Origin: Haloechinothrix sp033042135
Lineage (GTDB): Bacteria > Actinomycetota > Actinomycetes > Mycobacteriales > Pseudonocardiaceae
Assembly (NCBI RefSeq): GCF_033042135.1
Contig: NZ_WBXM01000004.1
Span: 248,001-312,000 of the forward strand
Length of the DNA: 64,000 bases
Direction of reading: 5' to 3'
The position numbers and the translations under genes are program-made. Under the pieces are notes generated by a model. It did no database searches and had not been told where the DNA came from. It saw nothing but the letters and a program-made list of their open reading frames with translations. This document shows positions 42,534-51,174 of this stretch, piece after piece (position 1 is the first letter of the stretch; each line of letters starts with the position of its first letter).

Positions 42534-42938
42534 ATGCTGTTCGGCGACGAGCACGTCCGGCGGTACGAGGAAACCGACGGTGAGGTCGGCCATGTCTGGG
42601 TGAACGACGCCCCGGTGCTGATCCTGACCACCACCGGCCGCAGGTCAGGCCGCATGCGCAAGTCCGCGCTGATCTACCAGGAGGACGGCGGGCGCTACGT
42701 CGTGGTGGCCTCCAAGGGGGGCGCGGACGCCCACCCGGACTGGTACCGCAACCTCCAGGCGAACCCCCAGGTCGGCGTGCAGGTCGGTGCGGAGCGGTTC
42801 GCCGCACGCGCCAGGACGGCCGATCCGGACGAGCGGGCGCGCCTGTGGCCGCTGATGGCGGCGGTATGGCCCGACTACGACTCGTACCAGGCCGCCACCG
42901 ACCGGGAGATCCCCGTCGTGGTGCTGGAACGCGCGTGA
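42534..42938 (+). CDS. Deazaflavin (F420)-dependent nitroreductase-family protein (Ddn-like)
   Basis: A 134-residue split-barrel protein. VLILTTTGRRSGRMRKSALIY and VVVASKGGADAHPDWYRNLQANPQV are the hallmark segments of the Ddn/FDOR-A family, which use F420H2 to reduce quinones or other substrates. The ATG at 42534 follows GGGGAG; upstream in-frame ATG 42504 lacks a ribosome site. Confidence 0.92.
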   Translation: MLFGDEHVRRYEETDGEVGHVWVNDAPVLILTTTGRRSGRMRKSALIYQEDGGRYVVVASKGGADAHPDWYRNLQANPQVGVQVGAERFAARARTADPDERARLWPLMAAVWPDYDSYQAATDREIPVVVLERA

Positions 42939-43117
42939 GCGCGGCGCCTGCGACCGTCGTAGTGGTCGGCGCCCGCTGCGATGTGGAGGAAGGCGCGACC
43001 GCCGAGATGACTGGCATGCTGTCGGCGTCATGGCCGGGAGTTCGTTACTGTTCCCGCACGCGGACAGTCGTTCCCGACGACCGTCCGATGCGCCTCGATC
43101 ATCCGGGGGAGTGACAC

Positions 43118-44545
43118 GTGGAGTGGTTCGGCGCTGACGGTTACTGGCTGAGCACTCTCGTCTTCCAGCGCGGGCTCGCGCTGGTGTATCTGGTGGCGTT
43201 CCTCAGCGCCGCGCTCCAGTTCCGCGCGCTCATCGGTGAGCACGGCATCACCCCGGTGCCCCGCTACACCAGCCGGGTGTCGTTCCGCCGTTCACCCAGC
43301 CTGTTCCATCTGTACTATTCGGACCGGTTTTTCGCGCTCGTCGCTTGGACCGGTGTGGTGATTTCCGCGGCACTGCTGTTCGGTATGGGGGATGATCTCC
43401 CGCTGTGGGCGCACATGGCGGTGTGGGCGCTGTTGTGGGTGCTCTACGTTTCGACCGTCAACGTCGGCCAGGTCTGGTACGGCTTCGGCTGGGAATCGCT
43501 GCTGTGTGAGGTGGGGTTCCTGGCGATCTTCCTCGGCCCGGCCACGATGGAACCGGCGCTGCTGGTGCTGCTGGCGCTGCGCTGGGTGTTGTTCCGGGTG
43601 GAGTTCGGGGCCGGGCTCATCAAACTGCGGGGTGATCCGTGCTGGCGGGACCTGACCTGCCTGTACTACCACCACGAGACCCAGCCGATGCCGAACCCGT
43701 TGAGCTGGTACTCGCACCACCTGCCGAAACCGCTGCACCGGATGGAGGTGGCCGCCAATCACGTCACCCAGCTCGTGCTGCCGTTCCTGTTGTTCCTGCC
43801 GCAGCCCGTGGCGAGCGTCGCCGCGATCATCATGATCGTCACCCAGTTGTGGCTGGTGGCCAGCGGTAACTTCGCGTGGTTGAACGTGCTGACGATCGTC
43901 ATCGCCCTCTCGGTGATCGCCGACGGTGTGTGGGCGAAGCTGCTGCCGGTGTCGCCGCCCACCGAACTCGACCCGGCACCCACCTGGTTCCAGGGAGTGG
44001 TGTTGGCCGTGACCGCGCTGGTGCTGGTGCTCAGCTACTGGCCGGTGCGCAACCTGCTGTCGCGGACCCAGGTGATGAACCGGAGCTTCGAACCGCTGCA
44101 CCTGGTGAACACCTACGGCGCGTTCGGCGCGGTCACCCGCGAACGCTACGAGGTCGTGATCGAGGGCACCCGGGACGACCCGCCCGGTCCGGGGGCCGAG
44201 TGGCGGGAGTACGAGTTCAAGGGCAAGCCGGGCGATGTCACGCGACGCCCGCCGCAGGTCGCGCCCTACCACCTGCGGTTGGACTGGCTGATGTGGTTCG
44301 CCGCGCTGTCGCCCGCTTACGCCGAGCCGTGGGTCCGGCGTTTCGTGGCGAAGTTGCTGGCTGGCGACCGCGCCACGCTGAAGCTGCTGCGCCACAACCC
44401 GTTCCCTGACAGTCCACCCACCTACGTGCGGGCCTGGTTGTACCGGTACCGGTTCACCACCCCGCGCGAACGCCGCGACACCGGAGCCTGGTGGCATCGC
44501 GAACCGTCAGGCCGGTACCTACCCCCGGTTACGCTCAGCGACTGA
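43118..44545 (+). CDS. Lipase maturation factor-like membrane protein
   Basis: A 475-residue membrane protein with about ten helices and the LMF-type pattern: FHLYYSDRFF near 63, WESLLCEVGFLAIFLGP, RWVLFRVEFGAGLIKLRGDPCWRDLTCLYYHHETQPMPN-type region near 160-190 and the C-terminal EYEFKGKPGDVTRRPPQVAPYHLRLDW-type region. In vertebrates LMF1 folds lipases in the ER; bacterial homologues are of unknown role. The GTG at 43118 is preceded by GGGGGAG. The C-terminal soluble part is rich in Trp, Arg and Tyr. Confidence 0.88.
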   Translation: MEWFGADGYWLSTLVFQRGLALVYLVAFLSAALQFRALIGEHGITPVPRYTSRVSFRRSPSLFHLYYSDRFFALVAWTGVVISAALLFGMGDDLPLWAHMAVWALLWVLYVSTVNVGQVWYGFGWESLLCEVGFLAIFLGPATMEPALLVLLALRWVLFRVEFGAGLIKLRGDPCWRDLTCLYYHHETQPMPNPLSWYSHHLPKPLHRMEVAANHVTQLVLPFLLFLPQPVASVAAIIMIVTQLWLVASGNFAWLNVLTIVIALSVIADGVWAKLLPVSPPTELDPAPTWFQGVVLAVTALVLVLSYWPVRNLLSRTQVMNRSFEPLHLVNTYGAFGAVTRERYEVVIEGTRDDPPGPGAEWREYEFKGKPGDVTRRPPQVAPYHLRLDWLMWFAALSPAYAEPWVRRFVAKLLAGDRATLKLLRHNPFPDSPPTYVRAWLYRYRFTTPRERRDTGAWWHREPSGRYLPPVTLSD

Positions 44546-44561
44546 TCGTGGGCGGGGGTGT

Positions 44562-44618
44562 GAGCCGAAGGACTCCTTCGGTACATCATGTGCACCGGAG
44601 GGCCCCTTCGGCTCATCC
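44562..44618. repeat. Copy A of a 57-bp imperfect palindrome
   Basis: A 57-bp element with perfect 10-bp terminal inverted repeats (GAGCCGAAGG / CCTTCGGCTC) around a centre containing TACATCATGTGCACC. It aligns without gaps to copy B at 46029-46085, 45 of 57 bases identical. It lies between the convergent LMF-like and EamA genes and supplies the EamA stop codon, so it may act as a bidirectional terminator. Confidence 0.85.
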
Positions 44619-45479
44619 CAGGCCGATCAGCACCAGTGCCGCGATGGCGATCACCAGTCCGGCCGCGCGGCGCGGGGGCAGGTACTCCGCCAGCACCATC
44701 CGGGCGAGCAGCACGGTCACCGCGGGCGATAGCGAGGCGAGCACCGCCGTGATGCTCACCAGGCCGGTGCGGGTGCCGTACAGGAACGCCACCGTCGCCA
44801 GGATGCCCGCCACCCCGGCCGCGACCACGGCGGCCCACACCGAGCGTGGCGGCCGAATGCCGCGCCCGGTCGCGACGACGACGAGCAGGAACGCGCCTGC
44901 CACGACGCACTGCGCGGCCAGCACCGGCCAGATCCCGCTACCGTCGCCGGTGCGGTCGAGGGCGAGGTACAGCGTCGCGAAGCCGACTCCTGCGGCGAGA
45001 CCGAACCCGAACCCCTCGGCGAGGGGCCCACCGAACCCGCCACCGGCGGCACGCCTACCGCCGGTGGAGACCAGCCCGATCGCTGCCAGTCCGGTAATCA
45101 CGCCAGCCCAGGCGAGCAGAGTGGGGCGCTCACCGATCGCCAGCGCCACGAGGATCGGCAGCCCCGCGCCGGACAGCGAACTCACCGGGGCGATCACGTT
45201 CATCTGGCCGATGACCATGCCGCGGATCAGGAACAGCCCACCCGCCGCCTTGCCGACGCCCGCGACACAGCCCCAGGCGAGGTCGGCCACGGTGGGCGAA
45301 GCCTCCGGGGTAAACGGCAGCACCACAAGCAGCACAGCGAGCAGCACCGCGAGGCTCACCAGTTGGGTGGCCACCAGCACCGGCCACACCCCACCGCGCC
45401 TGCCCGCCAGGCCGACGAAGAAATCACCCGCGCCGTACCCGGCGGCGGCCCCCAGCCCCAGGAGCAGGTTCACCGCCAC
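44613..45479 (-). CDS. EamA-family (DMT) transporter
   Basis: A 288-residue protein with ten predicted membrane helices in two five-helix halves (for example VLVATQLVSLAVLLAVLLVVLPF and AGLVIAIAALVLIGLG). EamA proteins export or import small metabolites. The C-terminal end overlaps repeat copy A. It is divergent from a short GntR regulator that may control it. Confidence 0.92.
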   Translation of the reverse strand: MAVNLLLGLGAAAGYGAGDFFVGLAGRRGGVWPVLVATQLVSLAVLLAVLLVVLPFTPEASPTVADLAWGCVAGVGKAAGGLFLIRGMVIGQMNVIAPVSSLSGAGLPILVALAIGERPTLLAWAGVITGLAAIGLVSTGGRRAAGGGFGGPLAEGFGFGLAAGVGFATLYLALDRTGDGSGIWPVLAAQCVVAGAFLLVVVATGRGIRPPRSVWAAVVAAGVAGILATVAFLYGTRTGLVSITAVLASLSPAVTVLLARMVLAEYLPPRRAAGLVIAIAALVLIGLG

Positions 45480-45642
45480 CGCCCCCTCGGGCGGCCGCGC
45501 ATCGGCACGGAAAGTGGTACGGATGTATCAGTCACGTGGTCGACGGTAGCGGGGATGGGCGGCAAGCGCTCGGTCGCTCGGCGGACGCGATGAGGACCCC
45601 GAGACGCGAGGCCGCGACACGGCCACGTGGTACGAAGGAGCC

Positions 45643-46017
45643 ATGACAGGCGGTGACGGTGTGATCGACGGTGTCGACAGCTCCTCGACGGTGCCACCGT
45701 TCGAGCAGGTGCGCTCGCAGCTGGCGCGGAAGATCAACGACGGAAGTCTCCCGGTGGGCACCAAGCTCCCCACCGTGCGCGCGCTGGCCGCCGATCTCGG
45801 TATCGCGGCCAACACCGTCGCCCGCGCCTACCGGGAGCTGGAGTCCGCCGGGATGATCGACACGCGCGGCCGGTCGGGAACCTTCGTCTCGGCCACCGGC
45901 GACCGCAGCAGGAGCAAGGCCGCCGAGCACGCCGCCGAGTACGCCCGCGCCGTTGATGCCCTCGGCATCGACCGGCAGGAGGCATTGGCGATCGTGCGCG
46001 CGGCGCTGGAATCCTGA
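45643..46017 (+). CDS. Short GntR (YtrA-like) transcriptional regulator
   Basis: A 124-residue protein with a winged HTH (PFEQVRSQLARKINDG, LPTVRALAADLGIAANTVARAYRELESAGMI, GRSGTFVS) and only a short helical tail, as in the YtrA subfamily. AAGGAG precedes the ATG. It is divergent from the EamA gene and flanked by repeat copies A and B. Confidence 0.92.
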   Translation: MTGGDGVIDGVDSSSTVPPFEQVRSQLARKINDGSLPVGTKLPTVRALAADLGIAANTVARAYRELESAGMIDTRGRSGTFVSATGDRSRSKAAEHAAEYARAVDALGIDRQEALAIVRAALES

Positions 46018-46028
46018 GCCGGTGGTGC

Positions 46029-46085
46029 GAGCGGAAGGGCTTTTTGGGTACACGATGTGCACCTGAGGAGTCCTTCGGCTCACCC
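46029..46085. repeat. Copy B of a 57-bp imperfect palindrome
   Basis: Aligns gap-free to copy A (44562-44618). Here it lies between the GntR stop and the epimerase start, ends about 26 bp before the latter and shares the centre ATGTGCACC and the CCTTCGGCTCA end. Its left arm is more degenerate. Confidence 0.85.
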
Positions 46086-46111
46086 ATCGTGACGACGGAC
46101 CGGAGGTCATC

Positions 46112-46942
46112 ATGGCCGAACGCATCCTCATCACCGGCGCCGCGGGTCGTATCGGCGCCATGCTGCGGCAGCGGATGCCGCGGCGGGGCCGCCTGCTGCG
46201 GCTGCTCGACGCCGTTCCGTTGGATGGTGACAGCGGGGCGGCCGCCGACGTCGACGCCGAGGGCGCGGTCGAGATCGTGCGGGCTGATGTCACCGACGCG
46301 GCGGCCGTGGAGCGCGCGTGCCGGGACGTCGACGCCGTCGTTCACCTCGCGGCGCTGCCTGGCGAGGCCCCGTGGCCGGACGTGCTGCACGCCAACATCC
46401 ACGGCACCTACACCGTGCTGGAGGCCGCACGGCGGGCCGGCGTGCCTCGGGTCGTGCTGGCGAGCAGCAACCACGCGGTGGGGTTCCACCCGCTGGCCGA
46501 TGGGGTCGGTGACTACGCGTTCCCGCGCCCGGACACGTTCTACGGCGTCAGCAAGGTGACGGGGGAGGCGCTGGGCAGCCTGTACCACGACCGGTACGGC
46601 ATGCACGTGCTCTGCCTGCGGATCGGTTCGGCCACCGAACGCCCGCGTAACCTGCGCGAGTTGGAGACCTGGTTGTCGCCGGAGGACTGCGCGCGGCTGG
46701 TGGAGGCGATGCTCGCCGCACAGGAGCCCGGCTTCCGGGTGGTGTGGGGCGTGTCCGCGAACAGCCGGGGACGGTTCTCGCTGCGCGAGGCCCTGGAGCT
46801 CGGCTACCGTCCGCAGGACGACGCGGAGCGGTACCGCCACCTCATCGCCGGCGAGGTTCGGTCCGATGAGGACGTCGTCGGTGGGCCGTGGGCGAGGCGC
46901 GATGCCGGACCAGATACACCCCGAGATGCGGGAGATCCTTAG
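46112..46942 (+). CDS. NAD-dependent epimerase/dehydratase (uronate dehydrogenase-like)
   Basis: A 276-residue extended SDR. The cofactor loop TGAAGRIG is at 8-15, the Asp pocket in RLLD, HLAALPGEAPWPDVLHAN near 78, and the catalytic Ser/Tyr/Lys as ASSNHAVGF...FYGVSKVTGE near 118-152. This pattern, including NxxGTYxVLEAAR, is that of uronate dehydrogenases/TDP-sugar-epimerase relatives. The substrate is probably a sugar acid, inferred from similarity only. Preceded by GGAGG. Confidence 0.9.
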   Translation: MAERILITGAAGRIGAMLRQRMPRRGRLLRLLDAVPLDGDSGAAADVDAEGAVEIVRADVTDAAAVERACRDVDAVVHLAALPGEAPWPDVLHANIHGTYTVLEAARRAGVPRVVLASSNHAVGFHPLADGVGDYAFPRPDTFYGVSKVTGEALGSLYHDRYGMHVLCLRIGSATERPRNLRELETWLSPEDCARLVEAMLAAQEPGFRVVWGVSANSRGRFSLREALELGYRPQDDAERYRHLIAGEVRSDEDVVGGPWARRDAGPDTPRDAGDP

Positions 46943-46977
46943 TGTCGACGCGACCGTGGCTGACACACTAGCCGGGC

Positions 46978-47802
46978 ATGGAGGGTGACACCGCGCGACG
47001 GCCGGTTTCGGATGTCTCGGTCGGCGACTGGATCGCGCCCAGGCTGGGGACGTTCGGCGGCTGGGTCGGCTCCGTGGTGCCGCACGGGTTCGACGCGTAC
47101 GCGCGCGTGCTGCACCCCGTGGTCGACGCCGAGGACCAGCCAGCCACCTGGGTGGATGTCTGCGCCGCCACCGGCAAGCAGGCGCACGCGCTGATGCAGT
47201 GGGGGCGCATCGCCGCAAGCGGCGGGGAGCGCGCCGACCGCGCCGTGGACTGGGACGGCGACGAACCTGAGCCGGGTAACCTCGCTCCGGAGCAGTTCAC
47301 GGCGCTGTGCCGCATCCTGTCGCGACACACCACCACGCCCGGGGCCTGCTACTTCGGCCTGTGGGACGGCTGGGGCTGGATCTCGGGCGGCAGGGCCGTG
47401 GCACGGATGGTGGTTCGGAGGCCGGGATTCGGTGCCCGCCTGCGGCGGATGCTCGGGTTGCTTCGCCGCGACGAGCGGCCGGAGCCGGTGCCGCCCGCGT
47501 TCCCGCGCGAGGTGCTCGACGGGCCGCGTCTGCACCATCCTGGCCGCGACTACATCCTGTTCAGCGGCTCGCTGGAGGGAGCTGAGCCGTTTGACGAGGG
47601 GGATGGCGGCCGGCAGTCGCCGAACCTCATGTGGCCGTCCGACCGGGCATGGTTCGTCGGCTCCGAGATCGACTTCGATTCGACGCTGGTGGCGGGCAGC
47701 GCTGAACTGATCGCAGAAGTGCTGGCGGAGCCCGCACTGGATGCTTGGATAGTGTCCACGGAGGATTGTCTGGCCCTCGAAGGGGACACGATCAACGCCT
47801 GA
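46978..47802 (+). CDS. Hypothetical protein, aromatic-rich
   Basis: A 274-residue soluble protein with SVGDWIAPRLGTFGGWVGSVVPHGFDAYARVLHP-type N-terminus, a cluster of aromatic residues (CYFGLWDGWGWISGG) near 122-137 and YILFSGSLEG and SPNLMWPSDRAWFVGSEIDFDSTLV-type segments. Similar proteins are common in actinobacteria but I know no function. No ribosome site is evident at the ATG; the start may be leaderless. Confidence 0.75.
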   Translation: MEGDTARRPVSDVSVGDWIAPRLGTFGGWVGSVVPHGFDAYARVLHPVVDAEDQPATWVDVCAATGKQAHALMQWGRIAASGGERADRAVDWDGDEPEPGNLAPEQFTALCRILSRHTTTPGACYFGLWDGWGWISGGRAVARMVVRRPGFGARLRRMLGLLRRDERPEPVPPAFPREVLDGPRLHHPGRDYILFSGSLEGAEPFDEGDGGRQSPNLMWPSDRAWFVGSEIDFDSTLVAGSAELIAEVLAEPALDAWIVSTEDCLALEGDTINA

Positions 47803-47877
47803 CAGCCGGGCGTCGTTGACCTCGGTGGCCGCGTCGCGCGTGCTACGGTGACGTCCGGGTCGGCGAGAGGGGGATCG

Positions 47878-48354
47878 GTGTCTGGGGATGCGGTGCCGGA
47901 CGCTGGCGGTAGGCAGCAGCCTGAGCGGATGCGCTGGCAGCCCATGGCCGCGGCAGCGCTCATCGCAGGTACCTGGCCGGTGCCTGCGGCGCTCGTCGTC
48001 GCGATCATGTATACCGTTTTCGTGCTCTCGCCTGCGATCACGGGCGATGACAGCGCCGCCCGGGCGGGGCAGGTCTTCGTGCTGATCGTGACCCTCGGCG
48101 GGCTGTTCGGTCTGTGGTGGCTCGCCTGGCGGCTGCTACGCCGGGTGCGGGCGCACAGCCCTGCGCTGGTGGCTGGGGTGGCGATCGTGGTGCCCGTGGT
48201 CACTGTCTTCGCGCTGCCCAGCATCGGCATGCTCTCGACGTGGCAGTACGCAGTCGTGCTGGTGGGCGTCGCTGTGGTGAGCGCTGCGGCCGCCGCTGCC
48301 GTTACCGAGTGGTCGGCCTACCGCGCCGCTGCGGTCGACGGTCAGTGGTCGTAA
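47878..48354 (+). CDS. Small membrane protein of unknown function
   Basis: A 158-residue protein with about four membrane helices (AALIAGTWPVPAALVVAIMYTVFVL, VFVLIVTLGGLFGLWWLAWRLL, ALVAGVAIVVPVVTVFAL, YAVVLVGVAVVSAAAAAAV). GAGAGGGGGA precedes the GTG at 47878; an in-frame GTG at 47848 lacks a site. No family recognised. Confidence 0.7.
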   Translation: MSGDAVPDAGGRQQPERMRWQPMAAAALIAGTWPVPAALVVAIMYTVFVLSPAITGDDSAARAGQVFVLIVTLGGLFGLWWLAWRLLRRVRAHSPALVAGVAIVVPVVTVFALPSIGMLSTWQYAVVLVGVAVVSAAAAAAVTEWSAYRAAAVDGQWS

Positions 48355-48358
48355 CCGC

Positions 48359-48898
48359 TCACCCAGCCGTGCGGCGTTCAGCCAGTAGCCGGTTGAGCAG
48401 CGCCACCAAATCGTCGGTGTCGGCGCCGAGGCCGGAGGTGGCGGGCAGGGCCGCGTCGGCGCCGGTGAGCGAGTGCGACAGCGCGGTGCTGCGCGACCCA
48501 CCGGCCGGGGCGGGCAGCTCCCGGGTGCCGTCTTCGGAGTAGCGCACGCCGACCATGGTGCCGCCGCGGTAGGGCAACCGGATGGTGACGAACTCGTCGA
48601 TGTGGTGCCAGCGCATCTCGACGGGCCGGGAGAACAACGAGCCCGCCGTGAGGCCCTCCTCGGTGACCTGTAGCTGGGGTGGGTGAAGTGTCATCGCCGC
48701 GAGCACGAGCGTGGCGGCGCCGAAGAACACGGCGAGTAGCCAGCCGAGGGCGTTGCCGTCGAGGATCATGCTCACGCCGACGGCAGCCAGGGCCGCCGCG
48801 ATCACGGCGAGCCCGCCGGGGCGCCGCCGGGACTCGGCCAGCGTGAACGGCACTTCCTCGGGGAGCGCGTGCCCTCGCCGTCGTGTCACGGGCTCCAT
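48359..48898 (-). CDS. Membrane-anchored PH-domain-like protein
   Basis: A 179-residue protein with a basic N-terminus (TRRRG), two membrane helices (GGLAVIAAALAAVGVSMIL, GWLLAVFFGAATLVLAAMTL) and a soluble C-terminal part (LQVTEEGLTAGSLFSRPVEMRWHHIDEFVTIR) that follows the bacterial PH-domain (bPH) pattern. The ATG at 48898 is used; extra upstream codons lack support. It converges on the small membrane protein gene with a 4-bp gap. Confidence 0.75.
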   Translation of the reverse strand: MEPVTRRRGHALPEEVPFTLAESRRRPGGLAVIAAALAAVGVSMILDGNALGWLLAVFFGAATLVLAAMTLHPPQLQVTEEGLTAGSLFSRPVEMRWHHIDEFVTIRLPYRGGTMVGVRYSEDGTRELPAPAGGSRSTALSHSLTGADAALPATSGLGADTDDLVALLNRLLAERRTAG

Positions 48899-48953
48899 TG
48901 TGCCCTGCGATGCCGGCGTGAAGCAGCCGCGCACCTCCCGGCGCGCCCGTTGA

Positions 48954-49136
48954 TCAGCTGCGCCGCAGCCGCGTGGTGAACAGGTGCCAGGAGCTCGCGG
49001 GGATGACGAGCTGACCGCCGTCGGGGTCCTTGCTGTCGCGGATCGCGGTGGTCACGGTGCGCCGATCGAGCTCGACGCAGGCGTTGTTGTCGCCGCCGGA
49101 GTAGCTGCTCTTACGCCACCTCGTGCTGCTGGTCAT
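48954..49136 (-). CDS. DUF397 protein
   Basis: A 60-residue DUF397 protein: WRKSSYSGGDNNACVEL near the start and AIRDSKDPDGGQLVIPASSWHLF at the end are the family hallmarks. DUF397 genes are paired with XRE/DUF5753 regulators in actinobacteria and act as regulatory partners. Here it overlaps the upstream XRE gene by 26 bp. Confidence 0.95.
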   Translation of the reverse strand: MTSSTRWRKSSYSGGDNNACVELDRRTVTTAIRDSKDPDGGQLVIPASSWHLFTTRLRRS

Positions 49137-49989
49137 TGGTGTCCATGGCCCTTATCTGTCGTGTGATCAACGACGCCGAGTCGGCAGGCGAGAGCGCTGC
49201 CCGCGCGGCGTCGTCGAACATGGTGGTGAAGCGTTCAACGTCGGCTTCATTATCCACCCAGGCACCGCCCGCCGGGTATTCGAGGTAGACACCGGGTACC
49301 TCGCCCGGCTCGGGGTAGTCCACGATGATGCAGCCACCGTTCATGGATCCGTAAGCGCCCGCGCCGAAGGGGATGACTTGGATCGTGATGTGCTCAAGCT
49401 TGCCGAGCTCCACGAGATGTTCCAACTGTCCGCGCATTACTTCGACGCCGCCGACCGCTCGACGGATAAGGGCCTCGTCAATCACGGCGTGCAGCGGGAC
49501 AGGGCCGGACTCCTCCAAGAGTTGTTGCCTCGTTCGTCGTGCCGTGACGAGCTTGTCAGTCTGGGAGTCGGAAACGTGGAAGCGTCGCGCTGTGGAGATC
49601 ACTGCACGGGCATACGCTTCCGTCTGCATCAGCCCTGGCACGACCGACATCTCGACAATCCGGATCCGTTCGGCTTCGCGCTCGGCGTTGACCAGGCGTC
49701 GGTAGGACTTCGGCGCGCCGGTGGGCAGCCGGATGGACGGCGGCTCGTCCCTGGCGTGCTCCCATAACGTCAGGGCGCGGGTGCGGTCCTCGTCGGTGGC
49801 ACCGTAGAGGTTCAGCAGCGCGAGCACCGTGGCCCAGACGGGCATGACCTGGCCGGATTCGTAGCGGCTGACGGTGCTGTCGGAGGTCTTGAGTTCGTGG
49901 GCGGCCTGCTCCAGCAGCACGCCCGCGTCGGTGCGCAGGTCGTGGAGGAACCGTCCCAGACGCCGTTTCGCGCGGGTAGCCGTTTTCAT
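49111..49989 (-). CDS. XRE-family regulator with DUF5753 domain
   Basis: A 292-residue protein with an N-terminal HTH_3 (RRLGRFLHDLRTDAGVLLEQAA, TSDSTVSRYESGQVMPVWATVLALLNLY) and a C-terminal DUF5753 domain (VPGLMQTEAYARAVI, VIDEALIRRAVGG, QVIPFGAGAYGSMNGGCIIVDYPE). A TAGGAT box at 49996-50001 ends six bases before the ATG, so the mRNA is probably leaderless. It overlaps the DUF397 gene and is divergent from a small gene; it borders the ESX-type gene group. Confidence 0.95.
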   Translation of the reverse strand: MKTATRAKRRLGRFLHDLRTDAGVLLEQAAHELKTSDSTVSRYESGQVMPVWATVLALLNLYGATDEDRTRALTLWEHARDEPPSIRLPTGAPKSYRRLVNAEREAERIRIVEMSVVPGLMQTEAYARAVISTARRFHVSDSQTDKLVTARRTRQQLLEESGPVPLHAVIDEALIRRAVGGVEVMRGQLEHLVELGKLEHITIQVIPFGAGAYGSMNGGCIIVDYPEPGEVPGVYLEYPAGGAWVDNEADVERFTTMFDDAARAALSPADSASLITRQIRAMDTNDQQHEVA

Positions 49990-49995
49990 GGCCGT

Positions 49996-50001
49996 ATCCT
50001 A
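49996..50001 (-). promoter_or_regulatory. -10 box giving a probable leaderless XRE mRNA
   Basis: TAGGAT (minus strand) is followed by six bases and the ATG. A weak CCGACA -35 lies 16 bp further upstream. Confidence 0.45.
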
Positions 50002-50041
50002 GCTGAGGTTGCTCGTATGTCGGGTACACACTTTCGAGCTA

Positions 50042-50068
50042 TTGATCGTGCAACTGCGTACTTATAAT
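50042..50068 (+). promoter_or_regulatory. Promoter of the small gene at 50159
   Basis: A perfect TATAAT at 50063-50068 with TTGATC at 50042-50047 (15-bp spacing). It lies in the divergent region with the XRE gene. Confidence 0.5.
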
Positions 50069-50158
50069 CTGCACTTGCCGGTGAGGTGGCCGATGGGTGG
50101 TGAAGCGGCCCGGTCACCTCACCGGTGCGAACCACCGGTAGCGATAACGGAGGTTGAG

Positions 50159-50377
50159 ATGTTCCTGAGCCGTGGCATCGAGGTGGATTCCTGGGTGCGG
50201 ATCGACGGATCGTGCGAGATCCTCGGTGAGGTTGTGGGCGATGAGGCCCAGTTCCGTCTGGGGAACCCGCGCGCGACCGGGTTGGACATGGTCACCGATG
50301 AACGTGGTCTCGCCAGGCTGGTCGAACGGTGCTCGGAGGTGCTGGAGACCATGCGTTCCGACGAGGAAGGGGAGTGA
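50159..50377 (+). CDS. Small hypothetical protein beside the ESX-type genes
   Basis: A 72-residue acidic protein (FLSRGIEVDSWVRIDGSCEILGEVVGDEAQFRLGNPR-type, then a helix ending MRSDEEGE). The ATG at 50159 follows GGAGG at five bases; the frame is open further upstream without a site. I recognise no family. It is divergent from the XRE gene and converges on the EspG-like gene. Confidence 0.7.
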   Translation: MFLSRGIEVDSWVRIDGSCEILGEVVGDEAQFRLGNPRATGLDMVTDERGLARLVERCSEVLETMRSDEEGE

Positions 50378-50385
50378 CCGGCGGT

Positions 50386-51132
50386 CTAGCGGCCCCGCAG
50401 CGAGTTTTCCAGTTCGCTGAGCTTGTTCGCGATCGTCATCACATCGGCCCCGATGAGGGTGATCCACCCACCTTCGGTGGGGCTGAGCAGGGCGCGCCCG
50501 GCCTCGGTCGTGTCCAGCCAGAAGGGCACCGGGGTGCGGTTGACGTACCGGCGACCGTGCCCGTCGCGGATGGCCGCGTAGAGCTGCCCGGCCGCACTGC
50601 GGTCCTGGTCGAGGAAGCGCTTCATGCGTTTGGCGTCGCGCGAACTGGCATCCGAGCCGAACGCCTCGCCCTTCTCCGCGGCATCCAGGTCCGCTGGGTC
50701 GCAGCTCATCGAGTGCACCCGCGCGGCGGGCACGGTCGGCAGCGCCGCTGCCAGCCGCGCCCCCATCTGCTCGGCCGGGATCGGCGCGATCTCGATCTGC
50801 TCGCCGTGACTGGTGATCAGCAGCGCATCACGGCCGTGCGCGGCGGCGCGGATCGTGGTGGTGGTGCCGTCGATGGAGGCGATGGTGTAGTACTCGACGG
50901 CGGGGCGCTGCATGGTGACCAGCGTGTCGCGGAAGTCGTCGCTGGCGCGGTTGCCGGAGGTCAGCCCCTGATCGGTCAGTTCCCGCAGCACCCGCACATC
51001 GCGTTGCTGCCGCACCTCCGGTGGATACCAGCGGCTACCACCCACCAAAGTGGTGTGTGGATCGCCGAGGTTTTCCTTGTCCAGCAGGGTGGCGTAGGTC
51101 TCCAGGCTGATCGTGACCGGTCGCGTGATCAC
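50386..51132 (-). CDS. EspG-like ESX secretion-associated protein
   Basis: A 248-residue protein of the EspG/ESX-chaperone family, recognised by its length, the N-terminal ISLETYATLLDKENLGD and the segments EYYTIASIDGTTTTIRAAAHGRDALLI and LPTVPAARVHSMSCDPADLD. EspG proteins are cytosolic chaperones that bind PE/PPE-type substrates for type VII secretion. GGGGGAG precedes the GTG start. It lies downstream of the PPE-like gene in the same direction. No EccC/EccB genes are in the window. Confidence 0.85.
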   Translation of the reverse strand: MITRPVTISLETYATLLDKENLGDPHTTLVGGSRWYPPEVRQQRDVRVLRELTDQGLTSGNRASDDFRDTLVTMQRPAVEYYTIASIDGTTTTIRAAAHGRDALLITSHGEQIEIAPIPAEQMGARLAAALPTVPAARVHSMSCDPADLDAAEKGEAFGSDASSRDAKRMKRFLDQDRSAAGQLYAAIRDGHGRRYVNRTPVPFWLDTTEAGRALLSPTEGGWITLIGADVMTIANKLSELENSLRGR

Positions 51133-51174
51133 AGGTCTGACTCCCCCTCCGAGTGTCGACTCCTCGTACGGTGG

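Noticed and set aside
48954..49989. XRE/DUF397 as a toxin-antitoxin pair
   Set aside because: DUF397 proteins are known as regulatory partners of XRE/DUF5753 proteins; nothing suggests a toxin.
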